64,000 bases of DNA from Acinetobacter ihumii (lineage in GTDB: Bacteria > Pseudomonadota > Gammaproteobacteria > Pseudomonadales > Moraxellaceae): NCBI RefSeq assembly GCF_900625095.1, contig NZ_LR130760.1, forward strand, positions 2,309,106-2,373,105, read 5' to 3'. A program made the position numbers and the translations under genes. Shown here piece by piece: positions 34,130 through 44,133 of this stretch; position 1 is the first letter of the stretch, and every line of letters begins with the position of its first letter. The notes under the pieces were generated by a model. That model was given only the letters and a program-made list of their open reading frames with translations. It was not told the origin of the DNA and searched no databases.

Positions 34130-35419
34130 ATGTCACTGTTACGCCGTTGGTTTGATCCTATCCGATCGAGTTGGTTTTACCAAAAGCCTTCACGTCAGGC
34201 GGTGTTATCTACAGAGCAAGGCTTGAGCATTCATTTACGACTGGACGATGTCTATAGCTATCTTGCGGTACAGCAACTGACCCAACTCGATGAAATTTTA
34301 ACGGATGAGCTAAAACCGCTGAAAGTGATTATTTCACATCAGGGAGCAGAGCCTCCCAATGGCATGACCGCACTGGAATGGCAAAATTATTGTTTTAACG
34401 ATGCTAAAATCTTGGCTAAACAACACCGTTTTAGTTTTGATGATACGCCCGAGCCCCCGACAGATGAGGCCTTAAAACAGGCAGAAATTATTCTGAGAAA
34501 TACGCCCTTACAAGGCAAAAATTTTCTGTACTTGCTGGAAGATGTGTTTCACATGTTGTGGCAACAGCAATATGGCAAATTGCGTACCCTATATACCATG
34601 GCGAGCCAGCAGCAAAGCCCTCAGGATTTTCCAGAGCGGATATTTAATGATGTTGCTGTTCCTGCCAGTTTCTTTGAGTTTGGCGGACGGAAGTATCATG
34701 CAGTGGATGATTTGCTACGTCTGACCCGTCGATTAAAACAACAAAAACTGCTGACCGACAATCCCATTTTTCTGATTAATCACATTGAATGGCGTGAACA
34801 TCTCATGAGTGATGCAGAAGAACTGGTGGAAATTCAGGCGATGCATCCTGAACTGGATTTGTTTATTGCGCTTGAAGATCCGATCAGTTGGCTATTATTG
34901 GCCTATATTCGCGAAGAACTCGCCAACTATTATAATATTCAATTGAATGTCTATCCGTTAAGTTATCACGGACGTGATTTATTTGACTGGAGTTTGGCAA
35001 CACGCTTATCCAAACGTACCGATGTGGCATTTACGCCATTTTGTCGTCCAACACAGCAAGCAACTCTGGACATGGCACGATTGTACTATAGCGCAGAAGA
35101 AGACCAACGTGTCGATGCCATCTACGATATTTTAAAAGCGGTATGGACGCAGGGCAAGGATTTATCCTTCAAACCCCATTTTCAGGCATTGCAGCGACAG
35201 CTCGGCATCACCTCGATCTATGCAGATGATATCAGTGATTTATTAGCGGAAAATGACCGTCTATGTCAAAGCAAACATCAGCCAGACTTTCCTGTACTCG
35301 AATTACGACTAGATGGTCAAAGCTATGTGTTTAATAGTTTATATCGGGTCTGGATGATCGAAAGTATTTTCAGTAATGTGCTTGAACAAAAATATAAAAC
35401 CGAAAACATAGAAGGTTAA
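34130..35419 (+). CDS. Double DsbA/HCCA-isomerase-like domain protein
   Basis: 429 residues. Two thioredoxin-fold, DsbA-like halves are suggested by related segments: LRLDDVYSYLAVQQL near residues 37-50 and FIALEDPISWLLLAYI in the second half. Both resemble the DFxSPYSYLA start of the 2-hydroxychromene-2-carboxylate isomerase branch. The CxxC motif of true thiol oxidoreductases is missing in both halves, so redox activity is doubtful. No signal peptide is visible. The protein is monocistronic between ilvD and ndh. Its role is unknown; a glutathione-dependent or carrier function is possible but unproven. Confidence 0.6.
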   Translation: MSLLRRWFDPIRSSWFYQKPSRQAVLSTEQGLSIHLRLDDVYSYLAVQQLTQLDEILTDELKPLKVIISHQGAEPPNGMTALEWQNYCFNDAKILAKQHRFSFDDTPEPPTDEALKQAEIILRNTPLQGKNFLYLLEDVFHMLWQQQYGKLRTLYTMASQQQSPQDFPERIFNDVAVPASFFEFGGRKYHAVDDLLRLTRRLKQQKLLTDNPIFLINHIEWREHLMSDAEELVEIQAMHPELDLFIALEDPISWLLLAYIREELANYYNIQLNVYPLSYHGRDLFDWSLATRLSKRTDVAFTPFCRPTQQATLDMARLYYSAEEDQRVDAIYDILKAVWTQGKDLSFKPHFQALQRQLGITSIYADDISDLLAENDRLCQSKHQPDFPVLELRLDGQSYVFNSLYRVWMIESIFSNVLEQKYKTENIEG

Positions 35420-35622
35420 TCATTTAAACGGTTCTTTTTTCTATCACTCTAGTTGTTCGAGTGTTCTTTCCAATTGCAAAACGTCATTTAGCGTGAGCAT
35501 GTTTTGATGTGCTTACGCTGTATTTGTGTGTCTTTTTTGCGGATTGTTAAACAAAAAATACTGAAAAGTTGGGAAAAGGTATGTTTTTTATGCTACATAT
35601 TTGTGTAAATAATAGGTGGCAT

Positions 35623-35667
35623 TTTTCTTATAAATACAAATTGAAATGGTTGGTATTTATAAGAAAA
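35623..35667 (+). promoter_or_regulatory. Perfect 15-bp inverted repeat before ndh
   Basis: TTTTCTTATAAATAC (35623-35637) and GTATTTATAAGAAAA (35653-35667) are perfectly complementary with a 15-base loop. The repeat ends about 16 bases before the ndh start, directly upstream of GGAGCAAC. It could be a repressor operator or an RNA hairpin that controls translation. Confidence 0.6.
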
Positions 35668-35683
35668 TTGGAGCAACTTGAGC

Positions 35684-37000
35684 ATGAAAACATTACCCCA
35701 GCAGTCAAAAAAGCACCGTATTGTGATTGTCGGCGGCGGAGCAGGTGGACTTGAACTGGCAACACGTCTGGGCAATACCCTGGGCAAACGTCAACAGGCC
35801 GAAATTATTTTGGTGGATACTGCCTTAACCCATATCTGGAAACCGCTACTGCATGAAGTGGCGGCTGGAACTTTAAACTCTTATGAGGATGAGCTGAATT
35901 ATTTTGCGCATGCCAATCAGCATCATTTCGAGTTTTTTCTTGGACGGCTACAGGATATTGATCGTGCAGCGAAGGAAATTGTCCTTGATGTTCTGCGTGA
36001 CGAAGAAGGTAAGGAAATTGCACCTGAACGCCGTATCGGCTATGACACGCTGGTCATGGCGATTGGCTCGACCTCTAATGATTTTGGAACAGCTGGAGCA
36101 AAAGAACACTGTATTTTTCTGGATTCACGTCCTCAAGCCGATCGGTTCCAGCGTGAATTTCTAAGCATGTATCTGGAAGCACAAGCCAATTCTTTAATGC
36201 ACAAACACCAAAATCAGTTAAATATTGCGATTATTGGGGCGGGTGCAACAGGTGTTGAATTGGCAGCAGAATTACACCATGCGGCAAATGAATTTTCTAA
36301 ATATGGCTTAAATAGTATTGATCCCCAAGATGTCCATATTAGTTTAATTGAAGCAGCGCCTCGGATTCTTCCTGCCTTGAATGAACGTGTCTCGCAACGT
36401 GCACAAAAAGAACTAGAAGACATTGGCGTCAAAGTACTGACCCACTGTCGTGTTCATCGTATTGATGCCAATACCGTGTTTTGTGAGGGTGATTTAAATA
36501 TTGCCGCAACTTTAAAAGTCTGGTCGGCAGGTATTAAGGCCCCTGATTTTCTCAATCATATTGCAGGGCTTGAAACCAATCGAATCAATCAGTTAGTGGT
36601 TGGCCCCACCTTACAAACCTCATTGGATGAAGATATTTTTGCGATGGGGGATTGCGCGTGTTATATCCCACAAGGGCAAGAGCGACCGGTTCCGCCACGC
36701 GCTCAGGTGGCGAACCAAGAGGCTATTTTTCTCGCAAAGGCATTGCGCAATCGTATTCAGGGGAAAGCATTGGGTAGCTTTGTCTTTAAAGATAAAGGCT
36801 CACTGGTGTCTTTAAGTCAACATAGCAGTGTTGGCAGTATATTTAATAACATTAATGTAGAAGGCTTTATGGCGCGATTGATGTATGTATCGCTATATCG
36901 TTTTCATCAGGTGGCATTACATGGGGTATTCAGAACGGGTCTGATGATGATGAAAGATATGCTATCCAAGGGTGCTTCTCCTAAGTTGAAAATGCATTAA
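35684..37000 (+). CDS. ndh: Type II NADH dehydrogenase (NDH-2)
   Basis: 438 residues. Two nucleotide-binding motifs are visible: GGGAGG near residues 17-22 (FAD) and GAGATGVELAAEL near residue 180 (NADH), and the flavin contact GDCACYIPQG. A membrane-associated C-terminal amphipathic region (FMARLMYVSLYRFHQVALHGVF) fits peripheral attachment to the inner membrane. NDH-2 passes electrons from NADH to quinone without proton pumping. ATG 35684 is preferred over TTG 35678. A perfect inverted repeat lies in its leader. Confidence 0.9.
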   Translation: MKTLPQQSKKHRIVIVGGGAGGLELATRLGNTLGKRQQAEIILVDTALTHIWKPLLHEVAAGTLNSYEDELNYFAHANQHHFEFFLGRLQDIDRAAKEIVLDVLRDEEGKEIAPERRIGYDTLVMAIGSTSNDFGTAGAKEHCIFLDSRPQADRFQREFLSMYLEAQANSLMHKHQNQLNIAIIGAGATGVELAAELHHAANEFSKYGLNSIDPQDVHISLIEAAPRILPALNERVSQRAQKELEDIGVKVLTHCRVHRIDANTVFCEGDLNIAATLKVWSAGIKAPDFLNHIAGLETNRINQLVVGPTLQTSLDEDIFAMGDCACYIPQGQERPVPPRAQVANQEAIFLAKALRNRIQGKALGSFVFKDKGSLVSLSQHSSVGSIFNNINVEGFMARLMYVSLYRFHQVALHGVFRTGLMMMKDMLSKGASPKLKMH

Positions 37001-37147
37001 GCGGATTTACTGCTGACACAGTTCTATATGGTCGTCTGTGACCGTCTCTACAGCCTCAATCTGTGCTTGAGTCAGACTCCAAAAAACATGAATAGGCGTT
37101 TGATCCAAAGCTCGGTAGTATCTTGCCTACCTTGAGCAAAGGAAAAA

Positions 37148-37882
37148 ATGATGGAAATGTTGGGTTTAGTGGTGGCGGTATTTGTATTCGCAGGCATGGT
37201 CAAGGGAGCATTGGGCTTGGGATTGCCGACGGTCGCCATGGGACTGTTAACCATTGTGATCGCGCCGTTTCAGGCGGCGTCTTTGCTGATTATTCCGTCT
37301 ATGATCACCAACATCTGGCAACTATTTGCAGAAGGTCGGGTCTGGGCACTGGTTCAACGTTTCTGGTTGCTGCTGCTGGGCATTATGGTAGGAACCATAT
37401 TCAGCATATTTCCAACCTTGAGTGAGGCTTCAGGTAAAACCAGTGAAATCTTACTCGGCTCAATGTTGGTGATTTATGGCATTTATGGTTTGTGGGTTAA
37501 ACAATTACCAGATTTAAGGGCTTATGAAAAATGGCTGTCGCCCTTGATTGGCTATCTGGGAGGTGCCCTGATTGTTTCGACCGGCGTCATTATCATACCT
37601 GCTGTACCCTATTTGCAGTCTTTACGTTTAAAACGAGATGATTTGGTGCAGGCATTGGGTCTGGTGTTTACGCTCTCTACAATTTGTCTGGCCATTTATT
37701 TGCAGCTACATAGTACAGCAAATATGCAAATTGATTATCGTTTGGCATGGGCTGCGGTCATCCCCGCTTTACTGGGAATGTGGCTGGGGCAAAAGCTACG
37801 TTATCGTATTCCAGAACAACGCTTTCGCCGCTTTTTCTTTGTCGGATTGATCTCACTTGGGGCGTATATGCTTTTGCATTAA
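37148..37882 (+). CDS. Sulfite exporter TauE/SafE family permease
   Basis: 244 residues with about seven hydrophobic helices. The N-terminal half reads VFAGMVKGALGLGLPTVAMGLLTI, and the second half has a matching LIGYLGGALIVSTGVIIIPAVPYL, which is the duplicated TauE motif. The family exports or takes up sulfite, sulfoacetate or other organic anions; the substrate here is unknown. ATG 37148 has an AAAGGAAA ribosome-binding site, with ATGs at 37151 and 37157 as alternatives. Its 3' end overlaps the convergent LysR gene by four bases. Confidence 0.82.
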   Translation: MMEMLGLVVAVFVFAGMVKGALGLGLPTVAMGLLTIVIAPFQAASLLIIPSMITNIWQLFAEGRVWALVQRFWLLLLGIMVGTIFSIFPTLSEASGKTSEILLGSMLVIYGIYGLWVKQLPDLRAYEKWLSPLIGYLGGALIVSTGVIIIPAVPYLQSLRLKRDDLVQALGLVFTLSTICLAIYLQLHSTANMQIDYRLAWAAVIPALLGMWLGQKLRYRIPEQRFRRFFFVGLISLGAYMLLH

Positions 37883-38787
37883 GGCTTGATTGAGGTCGGC
37901 TGATGATCCATTAAAAATTGGGCAAAATCCTGATAGTGCGGAGAAAGATCAGAAAAATCACGTGCAGCCAAAAGTAATTTACGATTCGCCCATGCGCCTG
38001 TCAGCGCAATGCTAGAAAACTGATGCAATTTTTGTAAATGTACTGCTGCGCGCAGCGGTATAATTGCGACCCCCACGCCATTGGCGACCACTTGTGCGAT
38101 GGCACTAAAGCTGGGTAAACGTAAACGATAATGTAGCTGCTGATGCAGGCGTTTCGCCTGTGTTTCTATGGATTGTTGTAAGGAGTGATGTGCCAATAGC
38201 CCAATAAAGTCTTCTTTTAAAATGGCAGCAAAATCCAGTTGTTGCAGTTGGGCAAAAGGATGATTGGGCGCACAGATAAACATCAACGGATCTTCAGCAA
38301 ACACCTGTGTTTCCAAGCCATCATTGGGTGCAAAAAAACTGGAAATCAGTCCCAGATCGGCCTGACCTTTTTGTAATGCGGCAATAATGTCATGACTTTC
38401 TGCCTCATGCAATTCGATCTGAAGCTGTGCATGTTCGATCAAATATTTGGGCAGTAGCATCGGTAAATATTCACTCTGTGCAGAGGAATTACACCAGAGT
38501 GTCAGTTGTTGCGTGGTTTGACGCTGGAAAGTCTGCATGTCCTGTTCAAGTGCATGTAATCCGGTTATCAGTTGTTGGGCATGCTGTAACAGCGTTTGAC
38601 CTGCAAGCGTCAGTTCGACACCCGTTGCATGCCGAATGAATAGGGCACTGTGAAAATGTTGTTCCAGCCTTTTTATACGCTCACTGGCGGCCTGTAAAGA
38701 AATAGCGCAACGCTGTGCACCTTTGGTGAAACTTCCCGTATCGACCACATGTAAAAAAAGCTGTAGATCAAAAAAATCAAGGCGCAT
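37879..38787 (-). CDS. LysR-family transcriptional regulator
   Basis: About 302 residues. The helix-turn-helix reads LQLFLHVVDTGSFTKGAQRCAISLQAASERIKRLEQHF. The effector-binding domain follows, with LWCNSSAQSEYLPMLLPKYL and the SFSAIAQVVANGVGVAIIPL site typical of the family. ATG 38787 is the likely start; a TTG at 38808 is also in frame. It converges with the TauE gene and shares a four-base overlap, and so cannot be co-transcribed with it. Target genes are not evident from context. Confidence 0.85.
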   Translation of the reverse strand: MRLDFFDLQLFLHVVDTGSFTKGAQRCAISLQAASERIKRLEQHFHSALFIRHATGVELTLAGQTLLQHAQQLITGLHALEQDMQTFQRQTTQQLTLWCNSSAQSEYLPMLLPKYLIEHAQLQIELHEAESHDIIAALQKGQADLGLISSFFAPNDGLETQVFAEDPLMFICAPNHPFAQLQQLDFAAILKEDFIGLLAHHSLQQSIETQAKRLHQQLHYRLRLPSFSAIAQVVANGVGVAIIPLRAAVHLQKLHQFSSIALTGAWANRKLLLAARDFSDLSPHYQDFAQFLMDHQPTSIKP

Positions 38788-38860
38788 AAGCGATTCAATC
38801 AGTATCAAGCAGACTCGATCATGATAACTAAAAATGATTCACTCAAGCTTGAAATATCAT

Positions 38861-38886
38861 AAAAAAAGCAGCCTGATGGCTGCTTA
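38861..38886 (-). terminator. Intrinsic terminator after the NCS2 permease gene
   Basis: AGCAGCC / GGCTGCT stem with a four-base loop and, on the minus strand, a seven-T run. It lies just downstream of the permease gene on the same strand. Confidence 0.8.
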
Positions 38887-38905
38887 AAAAGTCTCAATGA
38901 AGCTG

Positions 38906-40201
38906 TTAGTTTTTATCTTTCAGGCTAAATAGCCAGTTCAGTAAAATTGCCGCGAAAGTCGCTGTGCCAATACCACCTAAATTAAAGCTGCCAAACATCA
39001 GCTCAAAATTACCAGCACCTAAAATGATGGTTACTGCGGCGACCACCAGATTTTTATTGCGGGAAAAGTCAACTTTGTTTTCGATCCAGATTTTTGCACC
39101 CGCAATAGTAATCAGACCAAACACTACAATCGATGCACCAGTTAATACAGCGGTTGGAATGGTACTAATTACGGCACCGAATTTAGGCGATAATCCTAGA
39201 AAAATCGCAAACACCCCTGCAATCACAAACACAATGGTTGAATACACTCGAGTCACTGCCATGACCCCAATATTTTCACCATAAGTGGTCATACCGGGCG
39301 CACCGACACTTCCTGAAAGGGTGGTGGCCACACCGTCAGCCACAAAAGCTTTACCCAAATAAGGCGTTAGGTTTTCACCCGTCATGGCACCCACTGCTTT
39401 AATGTGTCCCAGATTTTCAGCGACTAAGATTAAGGCAACAGGGGCAATAATCAACATCGCATTGGTCTGGAAAGTTGGGGTGGTCAAACTCGGTAAGCCG
39501 AACCATGCTGCGCTTGAAATTTGTGAAAAATTGATCGGCTGACCAAAACCCAGTCCACTGCTCACAATCGCATAAATGACATAAGCCATGAGCAATCCAA
39601 CCAACAAGAGCAGACGTTGTAACAAACCTCGGGTAAAAACCGCAATAATACCCATACACAGTACGGTGATCAGTGCCATCCACATATCAAAAGGATGTCC
39701 TGCTACAGCTTTCACAGTCATTGGCGCAAGATTTAAACCAATAATCATGACCACGGCACCAGTGACCACAGGCGGCATGAGCTTTTCGATCCAGCGTGTG
39801 CCAGTCAGCATCACAATCAACCCGATCACGGTATATAAAATACCGCAGGCAACAATGCCGCCAAGTGCTACAGCAAGATTAGGGTTAGCACCTGAACCTG
39901 TCACATGTCCCGTCGCTGCTGCAACCACGCCTATAAAAGCAAAACTTGATCCTAAATAGCTGGGAACACGTCCACCCGTCATAAAAAAGAACAAGATGGT
40001 ACATATGCCGGACATTAAAATGGCCAGATTGGGATCAAAACCCATCAACAGGGGAGCAAGTACCGTTGCGCCAAACATGGCAAAAGCATGTTGCATCCCC
40101 AATACGGCACTTTGCGCAGGTGGCAGATATTCATTGGTGGCGACAGGACGATGATCAATCTGACCTTCGTAAGCACGCCATTTGGGAAACCAATTGGACA
40201 T
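38906..40201 (-). CDS. Uracil/xanthine permease family (NCS2) transporter
   Basis: About 431 residues with 12-14 hydrophobic segments. The N-terminal HAFAMFGATVLAPLLMGFDPNLAILMSGICT and GGRVPSYLGSSFAFIGVVAAATG blocks are very close to the RutG/UraA branch. The APVALILVAENLGHIKAVGAMTGENL block contains the conserved Glu and QNxG-like region. The substrate is a nucleobase, pyrimidine (uracil) more likely than purine on this resemblance. ATG 40201 begins the family-like MSNWFPKW sequence; the longer ATG 40294 start adds 31 unrelated residues. Confidence 0.85.
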   Translation of the reverse strand: MSNWFPKWRAYEGQIDHRPVATNEYLPPAQSAVLGMQHAFAMFGATVLAPLLMGFDPNLAILMSGICTILFFFMTGGRVPSYLGSSFAFIGVVAAATGHVTGSGANPNLAVALGGIVACGILYTVIGLIVMLTGTRWIEKLMPPVVTGAVVMIIGLNLAPMTVKAVAGHPFDMWMALITVLCMGIIAVFTRGLLQRLLLLVGLLMAYVIYAIVSSGLGFGQPINFSQISSAAWFGLPSLTTPTFQTNAMLIIAPVALILVAENLGHIKAVGAMTGENLTPYLGKAFVADGVATTLSGSVGAPGMTTYGENIGVMAVTRVYSTIVFVIAGVFAIFLGLSPKFGAVISTIPTAVLTGASIVVFGLITIAGAKIWIENKVDFSRNKNLVVAAVTIILGAGNFELMFGSFNLGGIGTATFAAILLNWLFSLKDKN

Positions 40202-40460
40202 AAATTGCACTCTAATAATTTTACTTGGCGCACATGATACTCTTTCTTCGCGCATGGTTTCATGGCTTTCATTGATGGCGTCAGTTAAATTCACTAGATT
40301 TCTGTGTTGTTTATACCAAATGGTAAATTTTTGGAAAATTTAACTCAAAGATAAATCACACGATTGAACTGAACAATTTGTGCTTTTAAAGTTTAGTCTT
40401 CATCTATAAAAATTTTGATGAATGGTCAAAAAATCGTGTTCAAGTGATTAAATTGGATAT

Positions 40461-40492
40461 AAAAAAGCATCGCATGATCAATCATCCGATGC
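40461..40492 (-). terminator. Intrinsic terminator of ppc
   Basis: GCATCG(G)ATGA and TCAT(G)CGATGC pair around TTGA, with a six-T run on the minus strand. It follows ppc on the same strand. Confidence 0.75.
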
Positions 40493-40515
40493 CTATATTC
40501 ATTCAACCAAAAACT

Positions 40516-43200
40516 TTAGCCTGTATTGCGTAAACCTGCTGCGATACCAGCAATACTGACCATGAGCGCATGATCCACAGGCGTGTGTTCAGCCTGTTCA
40601 ATATTTAAGTAACCGCGACGACGTTTCATCAGCTCTGCCTGTAATAAGTGCAAAGGTAATAGATAGGTTTTACGAACACGCATTGCTTGATCCAGAACTT
40701 CGTTATTGGTCAATAACTTAGATTCACCTTTTAGGGTCAGTAGGGTTTCTACCGCATCTTTTAGACGTTGGCGTAATTCAGCACCCAACGTTTTAAGATG
40801 TTCGTCCTGTGTTAAATGTGATTCATAATACAGCGCGATGCTGGCATCAGATTTGGACAGCACCATTTCAAGCATATCAATCAGGGTCTGAAAATACGGC
40901 CATTGCTGTAGCATGTCATCCAGCGTGGCTTTTTTGCCTGCATCAATGACCTGATTAATGGCGGCACCTGTGCCGAGCCATGCGGGCAGCATCAGACGAA
41001 TTTGTGTCCATGCAAATACCCATGGAATGGCACGTAATGATTCAATTCCCCCACTGACTTTACGTTTGGCGGGACGAGAACCGAGTGGCAGCATCTGTAA
41101 TTCAAGTTCAGGTGTGACAGTGCGTAAATATTGCACAAAATACGGATTTTCACGTACGGTTTTACGATAGACCTGCACCGATATATCGGTCATTTGATGC
41201 ATCAATTCACGCCATTCCTGTTTGGGCACAGGTGGTGGTAACAGTGTGGCTTCCAGTGTTGCCGCCGTATAGATTTCAAGATTTTGCAGCGCGACTTCTT
41301 CTAGCCCAAATTTGAAACGGATCATTTCACCTTGTTCAGTGACGCGAATCGCGCCAGAAATAGACCCCGGTGGCTGTGAAAATAGCGCTTGCTGTGTCGG
41401 TGCGCCGCCACGGCTGATCGAACCACCACGACCATGAAACAGGGTCAGTTGAATTCCATTCTGTTTGGCGACGGCAGTTAATTCTTCCTGAGCACGATAC
41501 TGCGCCCAATTGGCAGACATAAAGCCTGCATCTTTGGCAGAATCTGAGTAGCCAATCATGACTTCATGTTTGCCCTGAATATGCTGTTTATACCATTGCA
41601 AACTAAACAGGGTTTGCATGGTGCTGGCTGCGCCATCCAGATCTTTTAGGGTTTCAAACAGGGGAACCACACGTAATGGATGCAAAATGCCAGCTTCTTT
41701 TTGTAGCAATAGCACGGCCAGCACATCACTTGGGTATTCTGCCATGGAAATAATATACGCGCCCAGACTTTCAGGCGGCTGCAAGGCCAGCGTGCGCATG
41801 GTAGCAAATACTTCTTTTACATCGGCATGTTGAATCAGGCTTTCAAGTGGCTCATCCAGATGTTTTGGCAATAACGGACGTTTGCTTTGTAATTCCTGAA
41901 TTAAAAAGTTTTGCCGTGCCTGTTCTGTCCATGACTCAAAATTACCCAGACCTAAATATTCAGTAATCGCTGAAATCGCTTGGCGATGCCGCCCTGATTC
42001 CTGTCGAATATCCAGTTTCAGCAGTTCGATGCCAAAGCAATTCACCCGATAAATAAAGTCCAGCAATTTACCATTGGCAATTTCAGGTAAATTGGACTGC
42101 ATCAGAGAACGATGACACAATAATAACGGTTCAAGCAGTTCGTTCTTAGTGCGAATAATCTGACGGTCATCTGCTTCAAAGCCTTGTAAACGCTGCGCTA
42201 GCCAGTGTCTGGTGGCTTTTAAACGTTCACGGGTATCTCTTAAATATTCACGATACGGTTCAGGATGTTCATAGCCTAATACTTGCTTGAGTTCTTCGGA
42301 ACACGCCTGAATAGAAAGCTCCCAACGTAAATCTTCAATATCACGCAAATATAAATCTGCGGCTTGCCAGCGGGATAACCACAGCACTTCCTGAGTCACC
42401 TGATGCGTAACGTTTGGGTTACCATCACGATCGCCACCCATCCATGAGGCAAAACGAATCGGCGCAATATGTAACGGCAATGTTTGCTCACAGTGTTCGC
42501 TGACTAAATTGCCTAATTCACGTATAAACTTGGGTACAGCATTCCATAAGGTCTGTTCGATGGTGGTAAAGCCCCATTTGGCTTCATCTAAAGGCGTAGG
42601 GCGGTTTTGGCGAATTTCATCGGTTTGCCATGTAGAACAGACCAGTTGTTTTAAATTTTCCAGTACTGCATGCCGCTCTCGAGGTGTCAGTTTTTGTTGA
42701 TCCAGCTTGGCAAGGTCTTCATTGATATCATCATATTTTTGAATGAGCGTTCGACGACTGACTTCGGTCGGATGCGCCGTGAGCACCAGTTCAATGCTTA
42801 ACTGACAAATTTGTTCAAAAAGTTGCTGGGCTGAAATCTCTTGTTGTTTAAATTTAGCGAATAAATGCACCAAGGGATTCGGTGAGGGTGCATGTTCATC
42901 AAATTCACTGCGGCGGCGACTACGCACCACATTATATTGTTCTGCAATATTGGCGAAATTTAAGAACTGCGAAAATGCACGGGTCAGGGGTAGAATTTCT
43001 TCATCTTTTAAATTTAGAAAAAGTTGTTCCAGTTTTTTTTCTGCTTCTGCATGCCCATCGCGTGCACCTTTGGCCAAGGCGCGAATTTGTTCAACCTGAT
43101 TAAACAAATCATCTCCCGCGTGTTGCTTAAGCGTTTCTCCTAATAAATTACCCAGTAGGCGCACGTCTTCGCGTAAAGGAGCATCAATTTGTTGAATCAT
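40516..43200 (-). CDS. ppc: Phosphoenolpyruvate carboxylase
   Basis: 894 residues from ATG 43200, which follows AGGAGAG by eight bases. PEPC fixes bicarbonate onto PEP to make oxaloacetate, refilling the TCA cycle. Catalytic motifs are VLTAHPTEVSRRT (catalytic His), GGDRDGNP, GYSDSAKDAGF and HGRGGSISRGGAP, all intact; the C-terminus ends in RNTG as expected. The open frame continues 53 codons upstream, but this extension has no family likeness. ppc follows the tetR gene (43363) on the same strand, with 160 bases between. Confidence 0.97.
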   Translation of the reverse strand: MIQQIDAPLREDVRLLGNLLGETLKQHAGDDLFNQVEQIRALAKGARDGHAEAEKKLEQLFLNLKDEEILPLTRAFSQFLNFANIAEQYNVVRSRRRSEFDEHAPSPNPLVHLFAKFKQQEISAQQLFEQICQLSIELVLTAHPTEVSRRTLIQKYDDINEDLAKLDQQKLTPRERHAVLENLKQLVCSTWQTDEIRQNRPTPLDEAKWGFTTIEQTLWNAVPKFIRELGNLVSEHCEQTLPLHIAPIRFASWMGGDRDGNPNVTHQVTQEVLWLSRWQAADLYLRDIEDLRWELSIQACSEELKQVLGYEHPEPYREYLRDTRERLKATRHWLAQRLQGFEADDRQIIRTKNELLEPLLLCHRSLMQSNLPEIANGKLLDFIYRVNCFGIELLKLDIRQESGRHRQAISAITEYLGLGNFESWTEQARQNFLIQELQSKRPLLPKHLDEPLESLIQHADVKEVFATMRTLALQPPESLGAYIISMAEYPSDVLAVLLLQKEAGILHPLRVVPLFETLKDLDGAASTMQTLFSLQWYKQHIQGKHEVMIGYSDSAKDAGFMSANWAQYRAQEELTAVAKQNGIQLTLFHGRGGSISRGGAPTQQALFSQPPGSISGAIRVTEQGEMIRFKFGLEEVALQNLEIYTAATLEATLLPPPVPKQEWRELMHQMTDISVQVYRKTVRENPYFVQYLRTVTPELELQMLPLGSRPAKRKVSGGIESLRAIPWVFAWTQIRLMLPAWLGTGAAINQVIDAGKKATLDDMLQQWPYFQTLIDMLEMVLSKSDASIALYYESHLTQDEHLKTLGAELRQRLKDAVETLLTLKGESKLLTNNEVLDQAMRVRKTYLLPLHLLQAELMKRRRGYLNIEQAEHTPVDHALMVSIAGIAAGLRNTG

Positions 43201-43362
43201 GCGGTAGGCTCTCCTGTTCTTGTTCTTTTGACTATACCCCGATTCAATGACATTCCAAGTCCGGAGCGTAAAAATATATGAATTATTGTTTAAAAAATTA
43301 ACACTTATGCGAGCCAGTACACACAGAACATTCATGTTATTAATTGGCAAGCAGACCAAAGT

Positions 43363-43980
43363 CTAAAGCTGATATTTCAGCATAAAAATCTCAATCGCAT
43401 CATTCACAATTTCTCGGATTTCTTGTATCGACGGGATGTCACTAATACCAAGCAAGACCTGATGATGTCGAATACCCAGCAGCAATGATAATGTTAACTC
43501 TGTTTGTTTTAAGGCAGACTCAGAACGAATAAACCCCAAATGTGCTGCCTGAGTGAAAAATTCACAGAGTGCATCCATGAGCGGTCGATGTGAGGCTTCA
43601 AAAAAATGCTGAGCCAAAGGGTTATGTTCGGCAGCAAGCTCTAATAACACATGTTCAAGTTTGAGTGCTTCTGGCAGATAAATCATATGTAAGACACATT
43701 CACCCACCTCAGAAAACACCTGCAAGAAGTTACTCTGAGGGCTTAAACAAAAGTGTTGCTCGGAAATACATTCTGCACAGGTTTCCTGAATGGCACAGGT
43801 AAATAAGGTTTCTTTGTCCTGAAAATGATTATAAACCGTCAGCTTGGTGACGGCGGCCTCTTTAGCAATCTGGTTCATGCTGGAACCGTGATAGCCCATT
43901 TTTAAAAAAATAACTTTTGCCGCCTGTAGAATGCGCGCTCTTTTTTCCAAGTCTTTTGGTCGACCAATTGTATTTTGCAC
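43363..43980 (-). CDS. TetR-family transcriptional repressor of an RND efflux operon
   Basis: 205 residues. The N-terminal helix-turn-helix reads RARILQAAKVIFLKMGYHGSSMNQIAKEAAVTKLTVYNHFQDKETLF. The C-terminal ligand domain (AefR-like) follows. The gene is divergent from the RND adaptor/pump genes, with a large palindrome in the 153-base gap, so it very likely represses them and itself until a toxic ligand binds. The inducer is unknown. It is followed on the same strand by ppc. Confidence 0.88.
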   Translation of the reverse strand: MQNTIGRPKDLEKRARILQAAKVIFLKMGYHGSSMNQIAKEAAVTKLTVYNHFQDKETLFTCAIQETCAECISEQHFCLSPQSNFLQVFSEVGECVLHMIYLPEALKLEHVLLELAAEHNPLAQHFFEASHRPLMDALCEFFTQAAHLGFIRSESALKQTELTLSLLLGIRHHQVLLGISDIPSIQEIREIVNDAIEIFMLKYQL

Positions 43981-44032
43981 CGCATTTCTCTACTCAATGA
44001 ATCAAAAAAATCAGTAATTTGCTTCATTTTAA

Positions 44033-44064
44033 TTAATTAGTGTACCCATGGGTATATTAATTAA
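44033..44064. promoter_or_regulatory. Probable TetR operator
   Basis: A 32-bp palindrome centred on ACCCA/TGGGT has only two mismatched base pairs, with arms TTAATTA and TAATTAA outside. It lies midway in the divergent promoter between tetR and the RND operon. Confidence 0.7.
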
Positions 44065-44133
44065 AAAATAAACGAATTAAGATATTGTCCATATTGTGCC
44101 TTAAAAAACAAATTTGAATAAGAGCGAAGGATT

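Noticed and set aside
38964..39959. Open frames antisense to the NCS2 permease gene
   Set aside because: Shadow frames of hydrophobic codons; they have no start signals and no family similarity.
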